Below, piece after piece: positions 1 to 8,404 of a DNA stretch of 64,000 bases. Each line of letters begins with the position of its first letter. The stretch's first letter is position 1. Both the position numbers and the translations under genes were made by a program. Under the pieces are notes generated by a model. The model was not told where the DNA came from. It made no database searches and was given only the letters and a program-made list of their open reading frames with translations. Origin of the DNA: Marinilactibacillus sp. Marseille-P9653 (lineage in GTDB: Bacteria; Bacillota; Bacilli; Lactobacillales; Carnobacteriaceae_A); the NCBI RefSeq assembly GCF_916618885.1, contig NZ_CAKAKH010000001.1, positions 868,001-932,000 of the forward strand, written 5' to 3'.

Positions 1-210
1 TTCGCAACGAATGATGAAGTCATTAATCAGGAACGATATGAAGAGTCTAAAGCTCTTCTTCCAGAACAAACGGAGTACGAGGTTATAGAAGGCGGAAACC
101 ACTCTAATTTTGGATATTATGGTTTTCAAAAAGGAGATGGAGAAAGCACGAATACTCGTGAACAACAGTTGGATCAAGTTGTAGATTATTTTCAAGAAGT
201 AGCAGAATAA
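1..210 (+). CDS. alpha/beta hydrolase, C-terminal fragment
   Basis: The reading frame is open from the first base and ends at TAA 208-210, giving the last 69 residues of a protein whose start lies outside the window. A GGNHSNFGYYG segment followed by a helix rich in acidic and amide residues resembles the C-terminal end of bacterial alpha/beta hydrolases (Abhydrolase_5 / dienelactone hydrolase-like), with the His as the presumed catalytic base. Substrate cannot be judged from this piece. A strong hairpin terminator follows directly. Confidence 0.65.
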   Translation, partial: FATNDEVINQERYEESKALLPEQTEYEVIEGGNHSNFGYYGFQKGDGESTNTREQQLDQVVDYFQEVAE

Positions 211-263
211 GAACAATATAAAAAGACATAGATCCTATGGACCTATGTCTTTTTATATTGTTC
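211..263. terminator. bidirectional rho-independent terminator
   Basis: Perfect 21-bp inverted repeat (211-231 and 243-263) with an 11-nt loop. The arms carry A-tracts and T-tracts, so it can end the hydrolase transcript on the plus strand and the small membrane protein gene on the minus strand. Confidence 0.85.
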
Positions 264-274
264 AGATAGTTAAT

Positions 275-427
275 CTACCTGGTTTTATTTTTACGACCAG
301 TAATCATATTGTAGATGAAAACAAGTAGTGCGACGACTAATAAAATATGTACGAGTCCGCCGGCTATTTCAAATACTAGACCTAATACCCAGAATAATAA
401 TAGCAAGCCAATTAAAGTCCAAATCAT
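275..427 (-). CDS. Lmo0937-family small membrane protein (50 aa)
   Basis: A 50-residue ORF on the minus strand, too short for most ORF callers. It starts at ATG 425-427, preceded by a good AAAGGAG site 8-9 nt upstream, and ends at TAG 275-277. The protein begins MIWTLIGLLLLFWVLGL, has a second hydrophobic stretch (about residues 24-41) and ends in a basic tail GRKNKTR. Size, two membrane spans and basic C-terminus match the Lmo0937 family of Listeria and Bacillus, often linked to envelope stress; function is not established. A 70-aa plus-strand ORF over the same bases (315-527) has no such features and is taken as its shadow. Confidence 0.8.
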   Translation of the reverse strand: MIWTLIGLLLLFWVLGLVFEIAGGLVHILLVVALLVFIYNMITGRKNKTR

Positions 428-519
428 GAATAACAACTCCTTTGTGATTTATTATATTAAGTATAACAGGTTAGAAGTGAAATCAATAGTGATACGAATA
501 GTATTCAAAATTGTATGGC

Positions 520-1518
520 TTAAATAATCGGTATTTTGTCTACCAATAGAGGCTCGGGTTCTGGTTTTCCGAATAGATATCCTTGGAATAATTGATATCC
601 TTGAGTTTTCAACCACTCAAAATCCTCGTATGTTTCAATTCCTTCAGCTAGAGGTATAGAGCCGATTTTATTCGCTTTTTCAAGAAATAAACGTGCAATC
701 GTCTGCTTCTCTATGTCAGTTGCTACGCCTTGAGCATAAACCATATCGAGTTTCATGTAAGGAGGAGAAAGTTCTTCTAGAACATCTAATGTATTATATC
801 CAGCACCTACATCATCGAGTGCGTAAGAAAATCCATGGTTACTGTAATAAGTTAGAATAGACTTCAAATGCGCTAAATCTTCTACTTTCTCAGTTTCGAC
901 AACTTCAAATACGATTCTCTTTGGATCCACATTTAAACGTTTAGCAATAAGCGTAGTCGTTCTCAAGCAATGCTCAGGTGCATAAATAGCCGTAGGAATG
1001 AAATTGATAAAGACTTTAAGATGATCATCAAGGCGATTGATTTGTTTAACAGCATTGATTCGACAAATTCGATCTAAAGCAAATGTTCGTCCGCGAGCTT
1101 TAGCAGCAGGGAAGATTTGATTTGGATATATTACCTGACCTTCATCATCTTTAAACCTGGCCAGCATCTCATAACCATAAATCGTTCCATTACCTTTTAT
1201 AATAGGTTGGAAGTGCATGTTTAAATGACGTTCATTAATGATGGAATCGATCCATGCAGCATCCACATATTCGTGAAACTGTTCAATAGGTTTCCAATTC
1301 AACTGATTTATTTGAAACTGGATGCCTTCTGTGAGTCCCATTTCATGTAAAAAATCGTATAAATCAATAGCACCAGATTCATCTGTAATCAAATTCTATT
1401 TTTGAACTTCGTAGTCGTAACCAGACCGATAGAAGTGTTCGTCCGCAAGAGCCAGAAGTGAATCATCTAAATGAAAAGTGATTTTTTGACCAAAAGTAGC
1501 GCAATTTTTATAGACCAT
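520..1518 (-). pseudogene. EAL-domain protein, interrupted by in-frame TAG
   Basis: The natural start is ATG 1516-1518, preceded by CGGAGG. Forty codons follow, then TAG at 1396-1398, and the same frame continues for about 290 codons to the end at 520. The downstream part carries a complete EAL (c-di-GMP phosphodiesterase) domain: EML in place of EAL, NFIPT, FEVVETE, LDDVGAGY, KLD, AEGIET and FQGYLFGKP, so most metal and catalytic residues are present. The only alternative start, TTG 1390-1392, lies two codons after the stop and has no ribosome binding site. It is either a nonsense-mutated gene, a readthrough gene or an assembly error. There is no GGDEF domain and no clear membrane span. Confidence 0.75.
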
Positions 1519-1676
1519 TTTTTCCTCCGAAACCGAGTTAATTGATTTAATTATCATATCACATGTATGATATTAAAAATAGAGTATAAATTAAGTAGCA
1601 ACTGTTATATCTTATTGGTATAATAGCATACAGCATAAGAATTTATCTCAGTTTAATTATAAAAGGAGAAGTAATT

Positions 1677-2285
1677 TTGCGAATGATCAATTACAAGGAA
1701 GTAGAATCTTTAAAAGAACAGTTGATAAACATACAAGCAGATTCCGATGACTTCTATTATAAAACGCTGCATAGACTTTTAGATCCTTTTTCTCATACCT
1801 TAGACATTGATGAAGCGAGTAGTTTCTCATTTGCCTTTGAGGATCTGTATTTAAAATATGAAGGCAATTATCTTTCACTATTTGAAGAACTATATAATCA
1901 ATCTACAAATCAATCGATAGTTATTGAAATGCCCTACAATGAAATTAGCGAGCAGACGCATCTAGCCGTTTTGAACCAAGTAGACCGCTTTGAACAGTTT
2001 CAATGGATAAAATTACTAAAACAAACGGACGAAAAAACAGCTTCTGATTTCTTCGTAGTTGAATCGTTTGAAGATTTGAAACTCATGTATCAAATTAACT
2101 CCAGAGAAGTTTTCTTCTGTAATATTCATTTCATGGACCTTGGATTCTCGCTACGCGGACATTTTGATAGAAGCATGGAAGTTTTTTTTGAATCAGAAAA
2201 AGCCATTGAAAGCTTTAAGAATATAGTAGAAAAAAACGGACTATTTTTGAGAAAGTATCCAGATGAACTAGAACGTGGAGTATAA
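1677..2285 (+). CDS. hypothetical protein (202 aa)
   Basis: A good AAAGGAG lies 8 nt before TTG 1677; an ATG two codons later (1683) is a possible alternative start. The protein is acidic, rich in Phe, Glu and Leu, has no signal peptide or membrane span, and looks soluble and mostly helical. I recognise no domain. It stands alone between the divergent EAL gene and uvsE. Length and coding quality suggest a real gene of unknown function. Confidence 0.6.
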   Translation: MRMINYKEVESLKEQLINIQADSDDFYYKTLHRLLDPFSHTLDIDEASSFSFAFEDLYLKYEGNYLSLFEELYNQSTNQSIVIEMPYNEISEQTHLAVLNQVDRFEQFQWIKLLKQTDEKTASDFFVVESFEDLKLMYQINSREVFFCNIHFMDLGFSLRGHFDRSMEVFFESEKAIESFKNIVEKNGLFLRKYPDELERGV

Positions 2286-2483
2286 ATCAATAACTGTATA
2301 AGTTAGAATCGATGAACAGAATATAATATAAATGGCTTTTCAACCTAATTGGCGCTCAGAAAAAAGTTCAAACCGAATAAGTTTAGAAAAATAATAAAAT
2401 AATGTAGGATAGTATTAGAAGGACACTAGGTCTGGATGATACTATTTTTTTATACAATCAACGAGCAAAGGAGAGAGCCTCAA

Positions 2484-3668
2484 TTGAGTATTGGATACCC
2501 CTGTATTACAGTCGGAGTAGCAGACACTAAACAAAAGACTTGTAGAAAAGCGAGTGCTACTGAAGAACACTTAAGTTCTCTCATAGAGCACAACCTTACA
2601 GCACTTAAGCACATTATCGAATTCAATGGACAACATCAGATTCGTCTTTTTAGAATTAGCTCTGATATTATACCGTTTGCTTCTGACAAAGAAGTAAATA
2701 CATTGAACTGGTCAGAACAGTTTTCAGAACAATTTCAGGAATTAGGAAAATTGATTAGAAAATACAGTATGAGAGTTTCCATGCATCCTGGCCAGTATAC
2801 TGTGCTGAATTCGCCGGATGAAGATATTGTCAAAAGAGCGATTGCTGATCTTGAATATCATACGTTATTTTTAAATAGCCTTGGAGTAGATTCAAGTAGT
2901 AAGTTGATTCTGCATGTTGGAGGAGTATACGGAGATAAAGATTCTGCGATGGACCGATTTGTCGATGTTTATAATACTTTAAGTGAGAACGTAAAAGATC
3001 GATTAGTAATCGAAAATGATGACCGTTCATACACCATCGAAGAAGTCTTAAAGATCTGTGAAAGAACAGGCGCACCGGCTGTTTACGATAATTTACACAA
3101 TGCTATCAACTTGAGTGATGATTCTAAATCAGACACTTACTGGATAAAAAAAGCTAAAGAAACATGGAAGACTAAGGATGGTAGGCAGAAAACCCATTAT
3201 TCACAACAGCAAATGAATAATCGAACAGGTTCTCATTCTAAATTCATTGGAATAGATGAATTTATGAAGTATTACAATGAAGTGGAAAAGTTAGATATCG
3301 ACATCATGTTGGAAGTAAAAGATAAAAACCTCTCTGCCATCAAATGTATTCTTGCTACCACCGAAAACGGTGAAATCAAAGATTTAGAAAATGAGTGGAG
3401 TCGATACAAATACGTCGTGCTTGAACGTTCTCAAGAAATATATGAAAGTATACAGTCTTTACTGCAAGATCAGTCATCCTACCCAGTTATTCCTTTTTAT
3501 CGATTGATAGAAGCCGCTCTTGAAGAGGAGCCGTCAAATACAACAGGGGTAAATGCTACAGATCAGGTGTGGGATTATATAAAAAATAGTGCAACGGAAA
3601 AAGAACAAGATAAATATCAGAAACTGCTTCAAGAAGTGAAGAATGAAGAGAATACATTGAAAAATTAA
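2484..3668 (+). CDS. uvsE: UV DNA damage endonuclease UvsE (UvdE)
   Basis: The product nicks DNA 5' to UV photoproducts and some abasic sites, an alternative to nucleotide excision repair. The 394-aa protein has the metal-dependent TIM-barrel motifs of the family: MSIGYPCI at the N-terminus, a RISSD stretch, MHPGQY, LHVGG, ENDD, YDNLHN and MLEVKDK, with His/Glu/Asp metal ligands. I place the start at TTG 2484 because AAAGGAG lies 8 nt upstream and homologues begin with this IGY strand. An in-frame ATG 16 codons earlier has no binding site. The last 60 or so residues are a hydrophilic helical tail. Confidence 0.9.
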   Translation: MSIGYPCITVGVADTKQKTCRKASATEEHLSSLIEHNLTALKHIIEFNGQHQIRLFRISSDIIPFASDKEVNTLNWSEQFSEQFQELGKLIRKYSMRVSMHPGQYTVLNSPDEDIVKRAIADLEYHTLFLNSLGVDSSSKLILHVGGVYGDKDSAMDRFVDVYNTLSENVKDRLVIENDDRSYTIEEVLKICERTGAPAVYDNLHNAINLSDDSKSDTYWIKKAKETWKTKDGRQKTHYSQQQMNNRTGSHSKFIGIDEFMKYYNEVEKLDIDIMLEVKDKNLSAIKCILATTENGEIKDLENEWSRYKYVVLERSQEIYESIQSLLQDQSSYPVIPFYRLIEAALEEEPSNTTGVNATDQVWDYIKNSATEKEQDKYQKLLQEVKNEENTLKN

Positions 3669-3773
3669 AAACCTATCTAAAACAATTGATCAAAAAATAC
3701 GATCAACAGGATATTCTTGATTCTCTTTATTTTGAATTCTGATCTTATAAAAAATGATTAAAGGAGAGATTTT

Positions 3774-4508
3774 ATGTCAAAAAGTAAAAAGTTTGGAATA
3801 CTCTATCTAGTTGTCTTTGGAGTAATGATATTTCTAAATTATTGGTCAGCCACCGATGTAGGTTCTACCGCTGACGATCAACAAGCGCTAATTCAGCCAG
3901 CAGGATTTGCCTTTTCTATCTGGGGATTAATTTATTTGAGTGTATTGATTTGGATTGTTAGATTATTTTTCATCAAGCAATTTGAAGGAACGATCTACGA
4001 TAAAGTTAAAGTCTGGTTGTTGCTGAACTTTGCTTTGAATGGTGCATGGATCATTATGTTTACTGGAGATCAAATCGGATTATCTACAGTTGTTATAGTA
4101 GGACTACTCTTAACACTAGTGATGATTTACCGTACGATTTCAAAAATTAGATATAACTTTTTTGATCGATTCCCGTTTTCTATTTATTTTGGATGGGTCA
4201 CTGTCGCAACAATTGTCAACATTTTTACATGGGCAGTATCATCTGATGTTCAAGAAATCTTAGGTTTAAGCGAATTGAATTGGACGGTGATTTTACTAGT
4301 TGTTGCAACGATACTATGCGTATACATTTCGCTAAAATATACAGATTGGTCGTATCCATTAGTCTTTGTCTGGTCATTTACCGGCATCATTATTGAAAAT
4401 ACGCAATCCACGATTATCTTGCTTGCAGGTGTTTGTATTGCTGTTCAAGCCCTTAGTACAGTCTACACAGCCTATAAAGCGTACAAAACAGAAAGGGTTC
4501 ATGCCTAA
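3774..4508 (+). CDS. TspO/MBR-like membrane protein
   Basis: A 244-aa integral membrane protein with about seven hydrophobic segments and many Trp and aromatic residues. The QPAGFAFSIWGLIYL stretch (residues 42-56) is the recognisable signature of tryptophan-rich sensory protein relatives; NGAW and the NIFTWA region also fit. Classical TspO binds tetrapyrroles; this longer Firmicutes branch has no proven substrate. AAAGGAGA precedes the ATG. It is monocistronic and closed by a perfect terminator. Confidence 0.8.
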   Translation: MSKSKKFGILYLVVFGVMIFLNYWSATDVGSTADDQQALIQPAGFAFSIWGLIYLSVLIWIVRLFFIKQFEGTIYDKVKVWLLLNFALNGAWIIMFTGDQIGLSTVVIVGLLLTLVMIYRTISKIRYNFFDRFPFSIYFGWVTVATIVNIFTWAVSSDVQEILGLSELNWTVILLVVATILCVYISLKYTDWSYPLVFVWSFTGIIIENTQSTIILLAGVCIAVQALSTVYTAYKAYKTERVHA

Positions 4509-4522
4509 ATCAGAATAGTCAT

Positions 4523-4552
4523 AAAAAAAAGACCGATTTAGGTCTTTTTTTT
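4523..4552 (+). terminator. rho-independent terminator
   Basis: 12-bp perfect stem (A-tract, GACC / GGTC, T-tract) with a 6-nt loop, just after the TspO-like gene. Confidence 0.85.
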
Positions 4553-4666
4553 ACGGAATCGCTAAACAGAGTAGAGTGCAAACGAACTGAATATCCTTTT
4601 TAAATATAGTTTGAAAAAATATGTTAAAATGAATAAGTGAAAATTTTATAGGATCAGGTGTAGAAA

Positions 4667-5665
4667 ATGAAAAAAGTTTTACCAGGATTTGCATTAACGT
4701 TACTCATTGCACTAGTAGCCACGTGGGTGGAAGCCATTTTACCTGTGCATATTATTGGCTCAGCGGTACTAGCTATGTTTTTAGGTATTCTAATTAGACC
4801 GTATGCTCAAAAGTCAGCAGTAATCCAACCGGGTATTCAGTTTACAGCTAAGAAAATTCTGAAATTTGCGATTGTACTTCTAGGTGCTTCACTGAATTTA
4901 AACATTGTCTTAGAAGTTGGAGGACAGACGCTAATTATTTTGTTTTTCACTCTATTAACAGCTTTTGGTGGGGGTGCCTTACTCGCAAAATGGATGGGAA
5001 TCAACTCGAAATTGTCTAATATGATTGCAGCCGGGACAGGTATTTGTGGTGGTTCAGCTATAGCAGCGATGTCACCAGTCATTGAAGCAGAAGATAAAGA
5101 TGTTTCTTACGCAATCTCTGCGACCTTTTTATTCGATATGGTCATGATTGTTCTATATCCGATCATGGGACGAGTACTTTCATTAAGTGATACGGTTTTT
5201 GGTTACTGGAGTGGGACTTCTGTAAATGATACTTCTAGTGTAGTGGCGACGAGTTTTGCCTTTTCAGAAGCAGCTGGAGAAATCGCGACTATGGTTAAAT
5301 TGACTAGAACACTGGCTATTATTCCTACTGTACTCATATTTTCGTATATTTATTTCAAAAAAATTCAGTCTTCTTCAACAGTCAAGAAAAAGGTTAAGCT
5401 GACGCAGCTATTTCCTTGGTTCATCATATTCTTTGTAGGGATGGCTACATTAAATAGTTTGGGACTGATTTCTCCTTCTCAAGTAGACTTATTGAAAGGC
5501 GTTAGCCGTTTCTTGATGGTGGCTTCATTAGCAGCAATTGGTTTGAAAACAGATATTAAAGCAATCAGACAGACAGGTGTTAAACCTTTTATTTTCGCCA
5601 ATGTTTTATCTCTACTTGTAGTAGTGGTTTCTATTACAGTGATTTTAATCCAAAGCACAATGTAA
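4667..5665 (+). CDS. YeiH-family putative sulfate exporter/transporter
   Basis: A 332-aa polytopic membrane protein (about ten spans) of the UPF0324/YeiH family (PF03601). The conserved GTGICGGSAIAAMSPVI stretch (residues 124-140) and the SVNDTSSVVA motif (about 185-194) are visible. Family members are annotated as putative sulfate exporters, but transport has been shown for few and the substrate here is unknown. It is monocistronic, with ATG start and AGGTG-type site. No LysR regulator, which often accompanies the family, lies next to it. Confidence 0.8.
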   Translation: MKKVLPGFALTLLIALVATWVEAILPVHIIGSAVLAMFLGILIRPYAQKSAVIQPGIQFTAKKILKFAIVLLGASLNLNIVLEVGGQTLIILFFTLLTAFGGGALLAKWMGINSKLSNMIAAGTGICGGSAIAAMSPVIEAEDKDVSYAISATFLFDMVMIVLYPIMGRVLSLSDTVFGYWSGTSVNDTSSVVATSFAFSEAAGEIATMVKLTRTLAIIPTVLIFSYIYFKKIQSSSTVKKKVKLTQLFPWFIIFFVGMATLNSLGLISPSQVDLLKGVSRFLMVASLAAIGLKTDIKAIRQTGVKPFIFANVLSLLVVVVSITVILIQSTM

Positions 5666-5728
5666 AACATTCAATAAAAAAGTATTTATAAAATCTACTT
5701 AACCTATTTCAGTACAACGAATACCTAT

Positions 5729-5746
5729 TCTCGTGTGTGCTATAAT
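5729..5746 (+). promoter_or_regulatory. extended -10 promoter for panE
   Basis: TATAAT at 5741-5746 is preceded by TGC, forming an extended -10 element 35-40 nt before the panE start. No clear -35 is visible. Confidence 0.55.
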
Positions 5747-5786
5747 AGTTAAGTAGTTTTTTTAGAAAGTTTAGGAGTGAATGATC

Positions 5787-6713
5787 ATGAAAATGGCAAT
5801 AGCCGGAAGTGGCGCTATGGGTAGTCGTTTTGGATTTATGTTACACAAAGCGGGAAATGACGTTATACTGATCGACAAATGGAAAGAACATATTGAAACC
5901 ATTAGAGAAAATGGATTGACCGTAAAGTACAATGGAACAGAAGAAGTCGTTGATATACCCATTTACTATCCAGACCAAGTTACCAATCAAGTAGATGTAG
6001 TTTTCTTATTTACAAAAGCGATGTTTTTAGGAGAAATGCTTGAAGATATCCAGCCTATTATTGGAGAAGATACAAAAGTCGTTTGTTTATTGAATGGTAT
6101 CGGACACGAAATGGTCATGAAAGAATATGTTGCTCTAAAAAATATTCTGATTGGTGTAACAATATGGACTGCAGGGCTTACGGGACCAGGAAAAATCGAA
6201 TTAGAAGGAACGGGTTCAACTGAAATTCAGAACTTCGTGCCGGGTGGAGAAGAAAAAGCAAAAGAAATTGTGGCTGTTTTAAAAGAAGCAGGGTTGAATG
6301 GTATCTACAGTGAAAATGTTAAATTCTCAATATGGAGAAAAGCTTGTGTAAATGGCGTACTGAATGCGACTTGCTCTCTTCTAGATACAACACTTGGTGA
6401 AATGTTCGAGACAGAAGAAGCTCTTTCAGTCACCAATAAAATTGTGAAAGAATTTGTTGAAGTAGCTAAGAAACAAGATGTTCATTTAGACTTTGATGAA
6501 ACAGTCGCTTATATTGTTAAAACTGCAGAAGAATTGGGACACCACTATCCATCCATGCATCAAGATTTGATTCAACATAATAGACGAACAGAGATTGACT
6601 TCATTAACGGAGCAGTTGCAAGATTAGCTAATGAATATGGTTTAGATGCACCTGTCAATGCCTTGATTACAGATTTCATTCATATAAAAGAAAAAGTATT
6701 GAACGTAAATTAA
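5787..6713 (+). CDS. panE: 2-dehydropantoate 2-reductase (ketopantoate reductase)
   Basis: Reduces 2-dehydropantoate to pantoate with NADPH in pantothenate/CoA synthesis; some homologues in lactic bacteria act on other branched 2-oxo acids. The protein opens with the Rossmann motif AGSGAMGSRFG, followed by LLNGIGHE, the active-site segment WRKACVNGVLNA and the C-terminal TEIDFINGA, as expected for the family (308 aa). AGGAG at 5773-5777 is 9 nt from ATG 5787 and only 3 nt from ATG 5781, so I prefer 5787. No other pantothenate genes adjoin it. Confidence 0.85.
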   Translation: MKMAIAGSGAMGSRFGFMLHKAGNDVILIDKWKEHIETIRENGLTVKYNGTEEVVDIPIYYPDQVTNQVDVVFLFTKAMFLGEMLEDIQPIIGEDTKVVCLLNGIGHEMVMKEYVALKNILIGVTIWTAGLTGPGKIELEGTGSTEIQNFVPGGEEKAKEIVAVLKEAGLNGIYSENVKFSIWRKACVNGVLNATCSLLDTTLGEMFETEEALSVTNKIVKEFVEVAKKQDVHLDFDETVAYIVKTAEELGHHYPSMHQDLIQHNRRTEIDFINGAVARLANEYGLDAPVNALITDFIHIKEKVLNVN

Positions 6714-6720
6714 TAACCAC

Positions 6721-6757
6721 AAAAAGAACGTAGAGAAAAATTCTCTACGTTCTTTTT
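6721..6757. terminator. bidirectional terminator between panE and M20 gene
   Basis: Perfect 17-bp inverted repeat (6721-6737 / 6741-6757) with a 3-nt loop. A-tract and T-tract flanks let it serve the convergent genes on both strands. Confidence 0.9.
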
Positions 6758-6761
6758 ATGA

Positions 6762-7943
6762 TTAAAAGTCAGATTGATTCAAGTAAGCTAATGCATATTG
6801 GGCATAAAGTTCTGCGCCAACTTTCATAGCTTCTTCATCTACATTGAAACGACCGTGGTGATGTGCCCAGCAAGTATCTTTAGCTTCATTTGCAGCACCC
6901 ACTAAGGCAAAGGCTCCAGGTCTATCCGTCATGTAGTAACCAAAATCTTCTGCACCCATGGTAGGTGGTTGTTCCCTTATAACGTCTTTCCCGAAAGCTT
7001 CAGCAGCAGTAGATTGAACTAAGGTTGCTGAACGACTTTCATTAACGACGGGTTCCGTTTTCCGATCGTATGCTACTTCTACGCTTCCTCCAAATAATTG
7101 AGCAATCTGTTCAGCGTATTGTTTCAATGCCGATTCAATTTTATTTCTAGTAGCATAATCGAAAGTGCGTACCGTTCCTTCAAGTAAAGCATTTTCTGCA
7201 ATAACATTGAAACGACTACCAACTTCCATTTTTCCAATGGTCACAACAGCTGGATGCAGAGGGTCGATTTCTCTTGAAACAATCGACTGGATGGTTGATA
7301 CAAATTGTGACGCCATAACAGCCGCATCTACCGTTTGGTGTGGCATTGCTGCATGACCACCTTTACCTTTAAAATGAACGGTTAATAAATCAGCCGCAGC
7401 AAAAGAGGGGCCGGGAGGGCAAGAAACTTTACCTGATTCCAGCTCAGACCAGATATGAATACCAAAAACATTATCAATGCCATCTGTTACCCCTTGTTCA
7501 ACCATCTTGCGAGCCCCTTCAGCGATTTCTTCCGCTGGTTGAAATAATAAACGAATCGTTCCTTGAATATTCTCTTTGATTTCGTTTAACGCTGAGGCAG
7601 CGGACAAAAGCATTGCAGTATGAGCATCGTGGCCGCAAGCATGCATTTTCGACTCAATAGTTGAAGTATAAGGCAGATGAGTATTCAATTCTTCAACCGG
7701 TAGAGCATCCATATCTGCTCTTAGCAGAATCGTTTTACCAGGTAAATCTCCTTTGATTTCTGCAAGAACGCCTGTAGGATCCATTTTTTTGTAAGGAATC
7801 CCAAGTGTATCCAAACGAGCAGCTACTCGTTTCGTCGTTTCAAATTCTTCGAAAGCAATTTCCGGATACATATGTAGCTCTCTGCGGAAATCAATCAATT
7901 CTTGTTCATGACTCGTAATATATTCTTTGATCAGCTGATTCAT
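6762..7943 (-). CDS. M20-family amidohydrolase
   Basis: A 393-aa zinc amidohydrolase/peptidase related to N-acetyl-diaminopimelate deacetylase, hippurate hydrolase and YkuR-type enzymes. Visible motifs include RRELHMYPE near the N-terminus, LRADMDALP, HACGHDAH (metal-binding Cys and His), QPAEE (catalytic Glu pair) and a late HHHGRFNVDEE with the last His ligand. The lid/dimerisation domain with GKGGHAAMPH lies in the middle. It releases an acyl group or amino acid from an N-acyl substrate; which one cannot be told. There are no dap genes nearby, so a lysine-pathway role is not supported by context. Confidence 0.85.
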   Translation of the reverse strand: MNQLIKEYITSHEQELIDFRRELHMYPEIAFEEFETTKRVAARLDTLGIPYKKMDPTGVLAEIKGDLPGKTILLRADMDALPVEELNTHLPYTSTIESKMHACGHDAHTAMLLSAASALNEIKENIQGTIRLLFQPAEEIAEGARKMVEQGVTDGIDNVFGIHIWSELESGKVSCPPGPSFAAADLLTVHFKGKGGHAAMPHQTVDAAVMASQFVSTIQSIVSREIDPLHPAVVTIGKMEVGSRFNVIAENALLEGTVRTFDYATRNKIESALKQYAEQIAQLFGGSVEVAYDRKTEPVVNESRSATLVQSTAAEAFGKDVIREQPPTMGAEDFGYYMTDRPGAFALVGAANEAKDTCWAHHHGRFNVDEEAMKVGAELYAQYALAYLNQSDF

Positions 7944-8179
7944 AACGACTATTTCTCTCCTTTTCAGTAAAGCTTACCGCCTATTGTCTTATAAACCTCT
8001 TTTAAAATCAAGTATCGTTAGAAGTACTTTGAGGATCGTTCTTAATAGTCTGTTAACTAATTGTACGATACACTATTTCATGATCCATCATTCATTTGTG
8101 AAAAGATTATTGAAACTGCTCTATTTTCAGATTTCATCTTAATCATGTAGGAGGACTACGTTTAAACCAAAGTTTATCT

Positions 8180-8207
8180 TTCACATAAAGCTTATTCACT
8201 ATATAAT
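8180..8207 (+). promoter_or_regulatory. promoter of the 5'-nucleotidase-family gene
   Basis: TTCACA (8180-8185), 16-bp spacer, TATAAT (8202-8207). It implies a leader of about 190 nt before the coding start. The rest of the 458-nt gap from 7944 is AT-rich; I see no further gene in it. The leader holds a direct repeat AAAGCTTGAA, but I recognise no riboswitch fold. Confidence 0.55.
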
Positions 8208-8404
8208 GAACTTATAAGATCTAATCAAAATTGAGTCACAAAGCTTGAATTGATCCTTTTAAATTAGTTTTAAAGCTTGAAGCTTTTGCCAAAACTTAAG
8301 GTCAAACGAGTTGAATGCCATCTTTTCAGAGTACGAAATGATTTACCAAAGAGAATAAAGGAAAACTCAATACGAGCTTTTATACATAGATTGGAGACAG
8401 CATG

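Noticed and set aside
315-527. 70-aa plus-strand ORF near the left end
   Set aside because: It is antisense to a better supported 50-aa membrane protein gene with its own ribosome binding site, and has no coding features.
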